Positions 1-5,585 of a stretch of DNA of 5,585 bases are shown here, piece after piece (within the stretch, counting starts at the first letter, position 1; the number at the start of each line of letters is the position of its first letter). This DNA comes from Bacteroidia bacterium (GTDB lineage Bacteria; Bacteroidota; Bacteroidia; Bacteroidales; CAJPTX01). The DNA lies in NCBI GenBank assembly GCA_905373625.1, contig CAJPTS010000126.1:1-5585 (forward strand), written 5' to 3'. Both the position numbers and the translations under genes were made by a program. The notes under the pieces were generated by a model. That model did no database searches, was not told the DNA's origin, and saw only the letters and a program-made list of their open reading frames with translations.

Positions 1-2
1 TT

Positions 3-188
3 GACGTTATGCGGAGCGATGACTTCGTGTATATTGATAAGACGCAGTATCTCTACAACTTAGTTACTAGTGGTAGAGTCTACTTCCTTAGTCGCCCCCG
101 ACGCTTTGGTAAGAGTCTTTTTCTTTCAACCTTGGCGGCATATTTTGAAGGTGCATGTTGTGCCGCCATTGCATTTTTAGCCTTTTAG
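3..188 (+). pseudogene. Truncated AAA-ATPase-like protein (N-terminal remnant, 5' end outside window)
   Basis: The frame beginning at base 3 reads DVMRSDDFVYIDKTQYLYNL and then SRPRRFGKSLFLSTLAAYFEG-type sequence. This is the conserved N-terminal block of the AAA-ATPase-like family (PF09820), whose full members also carry a C-terminal PD-(D/E)XK nuclease-like domain. The YIDKT segment and the degenerate P-loop SRPRRFGKS (about bases 90-116) are plain. Probably only a dozen or fewer residues are missing upstream. Family similarity stops after YFEG at about base 152. Eleven unrelated residues (ACCAAIAFLAF) follow, then TAG at 186-188. Members are usually longer than 500 residues, so this piece has the nucleotide-binding motif but lacks the rest of the ATPase and the nuclease-like domain, and is almost certainly non-functional. 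It has no internal stops or frameshifts, which suggests a fairly recent truncation. The cellular role of the intact family is poorly defined. Family identity is secure; pseudogene status is inferred. Confidence 0.8.
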
Positions 189-193
189 CGGCA
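161..193. repeat. Inverted repeat with 6-bp arms at the truncation junction
   Basis: TGCCGC at 161-166 pairs with GCGGCA at 188-193 across a 21-base T-rich loop. It spans the out-of-family tail and the stop codon of the truncated ATPase fragment. The arms are short and the loop long, so it is weak on its own. It matters mainly because it abuts the stronger hairpin at 194-211. An alternative pairing is also possible: CATTGC (166-171) with GCAATG (204-209). It may be the end of an inserted element or a chance structure. Confidence 0.3.
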
Positions 194-211
194 GACATTG
201 TTAGCAATGTC
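194..211. repeat. Perfect 7-bp hairpin with TTAG loop
   Basis: GACATTG (194-200), loop TTAG, CAATGTC (205-211) forms a perfect stem-loop six bases after the TAG stop of the truncated ATPase fragment. The stem has only three G:C pairs and is followed by GCATTTCT, not a run of T, so it is not a canonical intrinsic terminator. It could be a weak terminator, an mRNA 3'-end stabiliser, or part of a small mobile element. The pairing is seen directly; the role is unknown. Confidence 0.45.
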
Positions 212-403
212 GCATTTCTACAAAAACAGCGTATTACTGATATCAAAGCAGATGCGTCTTGCCGAAGCGTTTATCAATATTTTTAGTGCATTTTGCGCGA
301 AAAATTTATGCATTTACTCAAATATACATGGTTACAGCTTACTGTGTAATCATTATAATATTTTTCTTTGTATGATGGGTTTGATCATCTCTGATGAAGA
401 AAC

Positions 404-420
404 AAAAAAAATAAATATAG
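404..420 (+). promoter_or_regulatory. A-rich translation leader without Shine-Dalgarno
   Basis: The 17 bases before ATG 421 begin with an A8 run (404-411), followed by TAAATATAG. There is no AGGAGG-like sequence. A-rich leaders with weak or absent Shine-Dalgarno pairing are common in Bacteroidota, where low structure near the start helps ribosome entry. In-frame stops TAA (412-414) and TAG (418-420) lie directly before the ATG, so no in-frame start can lie further upstream. This fixes 421 as the earliest possible start. Confidence 0.5.
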
Positions 421-507
421 ATGAGAACCATAAATAAAACACGAGGGCGCTGGCTTGCACTCTTGCTTTTCGCTTGGGTATTAGGCGTCCCTAGTTGGGT
501 TTATGCC
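421..507 (+). other. Signal peptide (residues 1-29)
   Basis: The first residues include basic R2, K6, R8 and R10. A hydrophobic core follows (WLALLLFAWVLGV), then a polar end with V27-Y28-A29 before D30. VYA|DY satisfies the -3/-1 rule for signal peptidase I, so cleavage after A29 is likely. There is no cysteine at +1, which argues against lipoprotein processing. This sends the protein to the periplasm through Sec, with a further outer-membrane step needed to reach the surface. Confidence 0.85.
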
Positions 508-3500
508 GATTACGACCCTTCGGCATTTGTAACCACTTGGGCTGGGAATGGTGACATGATCGTAGTTCCTTTCCTATCTAATTCAGCACAGGTGCGCTAT
601 TACGAAAAGGGGAGTGTACCGCCATCTAACTGGTCGACTCCTAAAGCGTATTCTACTGACAAGACTTCGCCTAATTGTTTCAAATTTCAAGCAGATAAGA
701 ACAAGACGTATGTGCTAGAGATTAAAGGTCAGATTCAGCGCATTGCGATGGGGACAGGGGGAACGAACGTAAATGGTTCGGTTAATGCCCTGTTGACTAT
801 TGAGCAGTGGGGTAATTCGCTGTTCCAGAGTCTAAATTCTGCATTTTCGCAATGTTCGAAGCTCACAATACCGAGTACGATAAAGGACGCACCCAACTTG
901 TTACAATGCACCGATATGATAAGTGCTTTTCGCGATTGTAAGCAACTCACTCAAGTAGACCCCGATGGGATTTGGGATGTAAGCAAAGTGGAGTATATGA
1001 GCCATATGTTTGCAAACGCATACTTGTTTAATGATCCGAATCTGAGCAAATGGAATGTAGGTCGCGTCAAGAACTTTACCATGTTTTTAGCCAACTGCTC
1101 AAAATTTAATGCAAATTTGGAGAATTGGAACGTGTCGCGGTGTCACAATTTCTCTTCCATGTTCCGCGGCTGTTCTGCATTTACGGGGAATGGGTTGGAG
1201 AAGTGGAATGTTGGACGTGGTGTCTATTTCCGTGCTATGTTCCACTCATGCTTGGTGTTGAATTTTAATCCAGCAACATGGGATGTTTCGAAGACGAGCG
1301 ATCTCGCCTCAATGTTTTACAACTGCCAATTGCTTGGTTCTAATGGTCAGACCGTAGATTTTACGGCTTGGGCATCTAAGGTGAGAAATGTCAAGAATTA
1401 TAGTGATATGTTCCGTGGTTGTCGCTTTTTTACTGGCAAGGGAGTAGGGACGTGGCTCATGGACAAGAACAACAAGGCAGAGAATCTCTCGGGGATGTTT
1501 GCTGACTGTGAAAGTTTTGTTGAGAAGCTCGATATGTGGAAAGTCGATAACGTAGAGAATATGTCTTCGTTGTTCTACAGATGTAAAGATTACACTGGAG
1601 AGGGGCTCGAGAAATGGAATGTGAGTAATGTTAAAAACATGTCATCTATGTTCCGTTTCAATAATAGTAATAAAGCCGATTTGAAAGGTTGGGATGTGAG
1701 CCACGTTGAAGATATGTCTTACATGTTTGCCGATTGTTCCGCCATTAAAACGGACTTCTCGCATTGGAAGACAGGGGCGTGCAAGAGTTTCAGGCGCATG
1801 TTCTCTAATTGCAAGACTTTTAATAGCAAGATTGGTTTCTGGGATGTGAGTCAGGGGGTTGACTTTTCGGGAATGTTGGAGTCGTGTACAGCATTTAACC
1901 AGAACCTGAGTGCTTGGGTACTTTCCAAAGCGCAGTTAACGGAGCGAATGTTTGCGTATTGTACATCCTTCAATAGTGAGCTTACCTATTGGGACGTAAG
2001 CAACGTCATCAATACCAATGGGATGTTTTTGGGTTGTAAGGCTTTCACTCAGGACTTGAGCAAGTGGAGCTTTAAGAATCTCCAAGATATGGCGATGATG
2101 TTTCATGGTGCTCGAATTTTCGACTCCGATCTCGGACGGTGGGATGTGTCACACGTTCGTACGATGGATAGTGCATTTGCATATGCAAATGCTTTCAAAG
2201 GGCTAGGACTTGAGACGTGGAATGTTGGCGAATGTGTAGGTTTCTCCGCGACATTTAAGGAATGTAAACTTTTTGAGGGCAATCTGAGTAAATGGAACAT
2301 GAAGAATGCCGAAGATATTTCTTTTATGTTCCGTGAGGCACAGGTAAGTAAGACTAATTTTAGAAATTGGGATGTGAGCAATGTGCGAGACATGGAGGGC
2401 TTGTTCTACAAAGCGCAAGGTGAGATAGAAGATGTCAGCCAGTGGAATACCAGTAACTGTGCCAATATGAAGGATGTATTCTCTGAGGCAACGGGTATGG
2501 AGTATGCTTTGGAATGGGATCTGACTGCGCTCCCCGAGAAGGCTGAGATTGGTCTAGACAAGTGCGGCATGGGGGTGGATGCTTATAACCGAACCTTGGA
2601 ATGGTGGTTGGCAAAGAAGGCTACTGCGTCTTGGAAGCCTACAGTAATGGCGAACGGTCTGTATTATAGCAAACAACAGACGCATTCTGATTTGAGCTCT
2701 GCTGGATATGATTTTGTTCTAGATAAGTATACGAATGGAAACAACCTTTCGCTCAATGAAAACCGTATGCGCTTAAAAGTAGGCGAAAAGAAGGAGCTTA
2801 GAGTTGTTGAAAACAAGGGAGCGACCAATATTACGTATGAAGTAACTCCTACAGAGCCCAAGCGTATAGAATATAGCGAAAGCGAGAGTAGAGTGGAAGG
2901 GAAAATTCCTGGCTATGCGAAGGTTCGAGTAAAGGGTAGTAATATAGATCAACCGTTGCACACATTTTGTGTCATTGAGGTGTATCGTCCCATTACTGCG
3001 TTGAAATTCCAAAAGAAAGAGTACGATTTGGCGGTGGGCGACCTTTTGGATCTCCGTGCTGAGATGACGATTGAACCCGAAGATGTGACTTATCCCGAAC
3101 GAATCAAATTTGAAATTGACCAGCCTACGCTAGCCAAGAATATGCCTAAAAAAGGTTATTCGCCCGATGAAACTTCGGGGCTTATAAAAGGGCTTGAGGC
3201 TGGCGAGGTAAAGGTAACAGTTACGACCTTTGATGCAGAAGGCACTCCTGTTACAGAAGAGATCCTGATACACGTAAAGAATGTTGAGGCATCAAAGATT
3301 CTGGTAACTCCTTCGAATATACTTTTGGGCGTTAATACTAAACTTACCGCTAAGATTCAGTTTACACCTGCTAATACGACGAACAAAAAGGTTACCATGA
3401 CCATACTGGAGCCTTCGACGGCCGTGTTCAGTAAAAATGATACAGAGAAACCGCAAGTTGAGGTTGATGGCGTTACAGGAGCAACGCTAAAAGGAAAAAA

Positions 3501-5585
3501 AGTCGGACAGACAAAGCTTATTGCTAAAACACAAGGTGGACAAGAGTCTACAGTACTGGTTACAGTGGTAGAGCACTACGTACCTGTAGGTAGGCTTAGA
3601 ATGCTTTCTCAGAATTTGCGAATACCTCTGGGGGGGAAAACTCAGCTCGCTGTTACAGTTGAGCCTCCGCTAGCAACGAACCGCGGTCTTTACTTCGAGA
3701 GTGAGAATCCTGAAATTGCAGAAGTTGACGAGTCGGGAATCATAAAGGGAGTGATGGAAGGCAAGACTCGTATTAAGGCTATAAGTGTGGAAAATACTGC
3801 CATCTATCAGTATTGCGATGTCGAGGTTTATATAAATCCTGTTCAAGAAATACAGCTCATCGCCGAGGGGGAAGTTACCGTAGGTAAAGGTCAAAATTAC
3901 AAGCTGCGCTACAAGATTCTGCCCGAGGATGCATCGGACAAGTCTGTGAAGTGTACGTCGGCAGATCCTGAAACCGTGAGCGTAGACGAGGGTACAGGAG
4001 TTGTGACTGGTGTTAAAGAAGGCGGACCAGTAGAAGTTACAATCAAGGCTCTGGGGGCTACGGATGATGTTGAGAAGAAAGTGATGGTGCGTTGTGTCGC
4101 TCCTGTTGAAACCAAGAACTTGAAATTATTGTTGGCTAGTGTAACGCTGATACCGAATGAGGAGCGTCAACTAGAGTTAGAATTTGACCCAGCGACCGCG
4201 ACAGATCGCGATGTAACGTGGAATAGCAACAACGGAAAAGTGGTAACTGTAGACGAGAATGGGTTGTTGAAAGCCGTATCGCCAGGCGAGGCACAGATTA
4301 CGGTGACATTAAAATCTAATTCGGCAATTACTGCTTCTTGTCGTGTAACAGTTCGTGCGCATACAGTTGCTACAGGTATTGAACTCTTCCCAGGAAAAAT
4401 CACTTTAGGGCAGGGCGATAAGTATAAATTAGAGGCTTTTGCTAAGCCAATTTATGCAACGCAGTATGAGCTTGTTTGGTCGATTGAGGATCCAGAGAGT
4501 ACAATCTCATTCGATAGCAACACGCAAATTGTAACAGGGCAAAAAGTAGGGAATGCAAAAATAACAGTGGCGTTAAAGAGTGATCCTTCTCAAACGTCGT
4601 CCTGTGAGATTAAAGTGATCTCTCCAGGGATTCCGACTGAAAGTTTTGAATTCAAACCTGCTGAGTTTGAAATAGAACTCGGAGGAGTCTTGGATCTGTT
4701 TGAGCATGTAGTATTTACTCCGTCGAATGCAACAGATCAATACATGGATTGGGTGTCGGAGAAGCCTGGAATAGTCTCTGTAAGAGGTGGTCGGGTTACA
4801 GGTCTTGAAGCTACCTCCGAGGGGGTACTAATCACGGCAAAATTGCACACAGACAATTCCAAAGTAGCAACATGTCGTGTAAAGGTAAAACAGCCTACAA
4901 GACCGCAGAACATCCAGATGCTTACATCGCATTTGCGTATCAAAGTTGGTGACGTGCGTACGTTGGAGGTAGAATTCTTCCCCGAAACCTCGTCAGAAAG
5001 AAAGCTCCTTTGGACAAGCAATAACCCCACCATTGCGAAGGTAGATGCAACGGGAACGGTAACTGCTCTCGAAAAAGGTTTTACGGTTGTAATGGCCGTA
5101 TTAGAGTCAGATCCTCGTATCATGACTGTTTGTACGGTAGAGGTGGTAGATGAGAGTACGGCAGGCTTAGTAACAGCAATTGCTGTGGAAGATGTAGAAC
5201 TAACGGTAGGTAAAACTGTAGAGCTCTCTGTCCGCTACACACCTGAGGATGCTGTAGATAAAACGCTGATTTTCTCGGGTGTTGACAAAACAAAATTTAG
5301 GATAGAAGGAGGCAAAGTTATAGGTATCGCCCCCACGGCAGAACCTGTTGAAGTAACGGCAATTCTAGCTACCGATCCTGGTGTTACTGCAAAGTTTAAG
5401 GTTCTTGTTAAGCCTATTATTGAGGGTACTGATATTAGCATCAATCATGAGAAGATTTTGATCTACGAGCTCAACGAGGCCTATCTCAGAGTTGAGACAA
5501 CTCCTAAAGATGCCGACAAAACAGGGCTAATTTGGACTTCGGATAATGAATCGGTATGTACCGTAAAAGATGGGTTAGTCTATGC
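421..5585 (+). CDS. Giant secreted BspA/DUF285-type leucine-rich repeat surface protein with Big_2 Ig-like stalk (3' partial)
   Basis: This frame stays open for 1,721 codons and runs off the right edge. The start at 421 is set by stop codons immediately upstream and by the signal peptide that follows. Domain order by residue: signal peptide 1-29; BspA-type N-terminal region 30-129, with AFVTTW near its start; about twenty DUF285 (PF03382) repeats 130-700, each built on W-[DN]-V-S-x-V and MFxxC; a C-terminal LRR cap 712-770; then eleven Big_2 domains from 781 on, the last incomplete. Proteins of this kind are exported to the cell surface in Bacteroidales, and the BspA family is known for binding host proteins and other bacteria. 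Adhesion is inferred here from family and architecture. No lipobox cysteine follows the signal peptide, so it is not an SPII lipoprotein. A C-terminal anchor or type IX secretion signal would lie beyond the window. No operon partner is visible; the upstream gene is a remnant 232 bases away. Domain assignment is firm; ligand and export route are unknown. Confidence 0.93.
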   Translation, partial: MRTINKTRGRWLALLLFAWVLGVPSWVYADYDPSAFVTTWAGNGDMIVVPFLSNSAQVRYYEKGSVPPSNWSTPKAYSTDKTSPNCFKFQADKNKTYVLEIKGQIQRIAMGTGGTNVNGSVNALLTIEQWGNSLFQSLNSAFSQCSKLTIPSTIKDAPNLLQCTDMISAFRDCKQLTQVDPDGIWDVSKVEYMSHMFANAYLFNDPNLSKWNVGRVKNFTMFLANCSKFNANLENWNVSRCHNFSSMFRGCSAFTGNGLEKWNVGRGVYFRAMFHSCLVLNFNPATWDVSKTSDLASMFYNCQLLGSNGQTVDFTAWASKVRNVKNYSDMFRGCRFFTGKGVGTWLMDKNNKAENLSGMFADCESFVEKLDMWKVDNVENMSSLFYRCKDYTGEGLEKWNVSNVKNMSSMFRFNNSNKADLKGWDVSHVEDMSYMFADCSAIKTDFSHWKTGACKSFRRMFSNCKTFNSKIGFWDVSQGVDFSGMLESCTAFNQNLSAWVLSKAQLTERMFAYCTSFNSELTYWDVSNVINTNGMFLGCKAFTQDLSKWSFKNLQDMAMMFHGARIFDSDLGRWDVSHVRTMDSAFAYANAFKGLGLETWNVGECVGFSATFKECKLFEGNLSKWNMKNAEDISFMFREAQVSKTNFRNWDVSNVRDMEGLFYKAQGEIEDVSQWNTSNCANMKDVFSEATGMEYALEWDLTALPEKAEIGLDKCGMGVDAYNRTLEWWLAKKATASWKPTVMANGLYYSKQQTHSDLSSAGYDFVLDKYTNGNNLSLNENRMRLKVGEKKELRVVENKGATNITYEVTPTEPKRIEYSESESRVEGKIPGYAKVRVKGSNIDQPLHTFCVIEVYRPITALKFQKKEYDLAVGDLLDLRAEMTIEPEDVTYPERIKFEIDQPTLAKNMPKKGYSPDETSGLIKGLEAGEVKVTVTTFDAEGTPVTEEILIHVKNVEASKILVTPSNILLGVNTKLTAKIQFTPANTTNKKVTMTILEPSTAVFSKNDTEKPQVEVDGVTGATLKGKKVGQTKLIAKTQGGQESTVLVTVVEHYVPVGRLRMLSQNLRIPLGGKTQLAVTVEPPLATNRGLYFESENPEIAEVDESGIIKGVMEGKTRIKAISVENTAIYQYCDVEVYINPVQEIQLIAEGEVTVGKGQNYKLRYKILPEDASDKSVKCTSADPETVSVDEGTGVVTGVKEGGPVEVTIKALGATDDVEKKVMVRCVAPVETKNLKLLLASVTLIPNEERQLELEFDPATATDRDVTWNSNNGKVVTVDENGLLKAVSPGEAQITVTLKSNSAITASCRVTVRAHTVATGIELFPGKITLGQGDKYKLEAFAKPIYATQYELVWSIEDPESTISFDSNTQIVTGQKVGNAKITVALKSDPSQTSSCEIKVISPGIPTESFEFKPAEFEIELGGVLDLFEHVVFTPSNATDQYMDWVSEKPGIVSVRGGRVTGLEATSEGVLITAKLHTDNSKVATCRVKVKQPTRPQNIQMLTSHLRIKVGDVRTLEVEFFPETSSERKLLWTSNNPTIAKVDATGTVTALEKGFTVVMAVLESDPRIMTVCTVEVVDESTAGLVTAIAVEDVELTVGKTVELSVRYTPEDAVDKTLIFSGVDKTKFRIEGGKVIGIAPTAEPVEVTAILATDPGVTAKFKVLVKPIIEGTDISINHEKILIYELNEAYLRVETTPKDADKTGLIWTSDNESVCTVKDGLVY
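508..807 (+). other. N-terminal BspA-type region before the repeats (residues 30-129)
   Basis: The mature protein opens DYDPSAFVTTWAGNGDMIVV and continues to a strand-rich stretch ending near KTYVLEIKGQIQRI and LLTIEQWGN. The pattern FVTTW, then IxVP, then a YxVxIxG-like strand and a QWGN motif matches what usually precedes DUF285 arrays in Bacteroidota and related surface proteins. In those it forms a small beta domain, often PKD-like, that caps the solenoid. I recognise the arrangement from family knowledge, not from a named Pfam match. No catalytic motif is visible. Confidence 0.6.
808..2520 (+). repeat. DUF285/BspA leucine-rich repeat array, about 20 units of 25-26 residues (residues 130-700)
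   Basis: Each unit reads roughly MFxxCxxFNxxLSxW[DN]VSxVxxM. The register tryptophan falls at residues 185, 211, 236, 262, 287, 316, 345, 373, 399, 424, 449, 474, 499, 524, 549, 574, 600, 625, 651, 675 and 699, the last in a degenerate unit. Spacing is 25-26 residues except for 28-29 across 287-373. Two atypical units precede W185. Cysteine fills the MFxxC position in fifteen units (C145 to C539, then C616), while most units after residue 550 have alanine there. The array should fold as a continuous right-handed solenoid with a long exposed face, the likely ligand-binding tip. Units differ considerably at DNA level, so the array is an old duplication and not a recent tandem expansion. Confidence 0.93.
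2554..2730 (+). other. C-terminal cap of the leucine-rich repeat array (residues 712-770)
   Basis: Residues LDKCGMGVDAYNRTLEWW, then MANGLYY, then AGYDFVLDKY follow the pattern L-x-x-C-G-[LM]-x-x-x-x-Y-x-x-T-L-x-x-W ... A-x-G-L-x-Y ... G-[WY]-x-[IF]. This is the usual closing segment of DUF285 arrays in secreted bacterial proteins. It marks the end of the solenoid and shows the array is complete in this gene, not interrupted. A short linker (771-780) leads into the Ig-like domains. The assignment rests on recall of the family pattern. Confidence 0.65.
2761..5585 (+). repeat. Array of eleven Big_2 (bacterial Ig-like group 2) domains, last one incomplete
   Basis: Domains begin near residues 781, 858, 955, 1055, 1141, 1231, 1316, 1405, 1495, 1582 and 1668, about 77-100 residues apart. 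The recurring features are an opening strand (for example VATGIELFP), LxVGxxxxLxxxxxP, then a W-x-S-x-x-x-x-x-[AV]-x-V-[DE] core. Next comes GxVxGxxxGxxxVTV and a closing strand often written CxVxV (TASCRVTV, TSSCEIKV, VATCRVKV). The clearest copies are 1231-1315 (VTWNSNN) and 1495-1581 (LLWTSNNPTIAKVD). Big_2 modules in outer-membrane and surface proteins act as stalks and sometimes as adhesive units. Here they probably hold the LRR tip away from the cell. The eleventh domain is cut by the window edge after DGLVYA, so more domains may follow. Confidence 0.92.
3630..3636 (+). repeat. G7 homopolymer inside the coding sequence
   Basis: Seven consecutive G encode the end of L1070 and G1071-G1072 in the fourth Big_2 domain, followed by AAAA. 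In the sequence as given the frame is open. Gaining one G would give a TGA after about ten codons; losing one would give a TAG after about fourteen. Slippage here would therefore leave only the signal peptide, LRR region and first three Ig domains, without any C-terminal anchor. G7 is at the short end for a phase-variable tract. Confidence 0.5.

Larger units (their letters stand above)
189..420. other. AT-rich intergenic region upstream of the surface-protein gene
   Basis: This 232-base stretch separates the ATPase remnant from the large gene and must hold the large gene's promoter if it is transcribed alone. AT content rises sharply from about 300 onward. I found no exact match to the Bacteroidetes -7 consensus TAnnTTTG. 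The nearest are TGGGTTTG at 376-383 and TATTTTTC at 359-366, each one mismatch away and neither with a clear TTTG at the expected upstream distance. No tRNA, small RNA or riboswitch is recognisable. A 79-codon open frame (198-437) runs through it but looks like chance. Confidence 0.6.

Noticed and set aside
194..218. Intrinsic terminator for the ATPase fragment
   Set aside because: The hairpin is perfect but short, with few G:C pairs and no T run after it.
359..383. Possible Bacteroidetes -7 promoter elements TATTTTTC (359-366) and TGGGTTTG (376-383)
   Set aside because: Each is one mismatch from TAnnTTTG and neither has a convincing TTTG about 20 bases upstream. In AT-rich DNA this is expected by chance.
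394..414. Mini-ORF encoding MKKQKK just before the large gene, in the same frame
   Set aside because: It ends at TAA 412-414 and is only six codons in an A-rich run. There is no attenuator structure to suggest a leader peptide.
198..437. 79-residue plus-strand ORF upstream of and overlapping the large gene
   Set aside because: It has no recognisable domain or ribosome-binding site, starts inside a hairpin, and overlaps the signal-peptide start of a secure gene. Not called as a gene, though kept as a finding.
808..2520. CRISPR array or recent DNA tandem repeat
   Set aside because: The periodicity of about 75-78 bases is at protein level. Units differ widely in DNA sequence and lie in one open frame.
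735..5444. Ten antisense ORFs of 65-128 codons on the minus strand
   Set aside because: All lie wholly within the long plus-strand gene, whose domains and repeats are unmistakable. Their translations show no family features.

Overview
The window appears to come from a Bacteroidales-type bacterium (Porphyromonas, Prevotella, Bacteroides or Tannerella relatives). Three things suggest this: a fragment of the AAA-ATPase-like family that is abundant in that order, a very large secreted protein combining DUF285/BspA-type leucine-rich repeats with group 2 bacterial Ig-like (Big_2) domains, and an A-rich leader without a Shine-Dalgarno sequence before its start codon. The genus cannot be fixed from the sequence alone.

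Layout. Bases 3-188 hold the front part of an AAA-ATPase-like gene. It enters from the left edge and loses family similarity near base 152, about 55 residues into what is normally a protein of over 500 residues, so it looks like a truncated remnant. Bases 189-420 are AT-rich and carry no convincing gene. A perfect 7-bp hairpin (194-211) and a second inverted repeat (161-193) sit at the truncation junction. From 421 to the right edge there is a single uninterrupted plus-strand reading frame of 1,721 complete codons that is still open at base 5585.

The large gene encodes an exported surface protein. In order it has a signal peptide (residues 1-29), an N-terminal BspA-type region (30-129), about twenty DUF285 leucine-rich repeats of 25-26 residues (130-700), a C-terminal cap (712-770), and a string of eleven Big_2 domains of about 85-100 residues. 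The last Big_2 domain is cut by the window edge. The likely design is an N-terminal binding tip on a long Ig-like stalk that is anchored or exported by a C-terminal signal outside the window. All antisense ORFs over this gene are shadows.

I see no operon partner, RNA gene, CRISPR array, transposase or multi-gene system. The points most worth a second look are the repeat-plus-stalk architecture, an internal pattern of repeat types and cysteines in the LRR array, a G7 tract that could switch the gene off by slippage, and the breakpoint in the upstream remnant.
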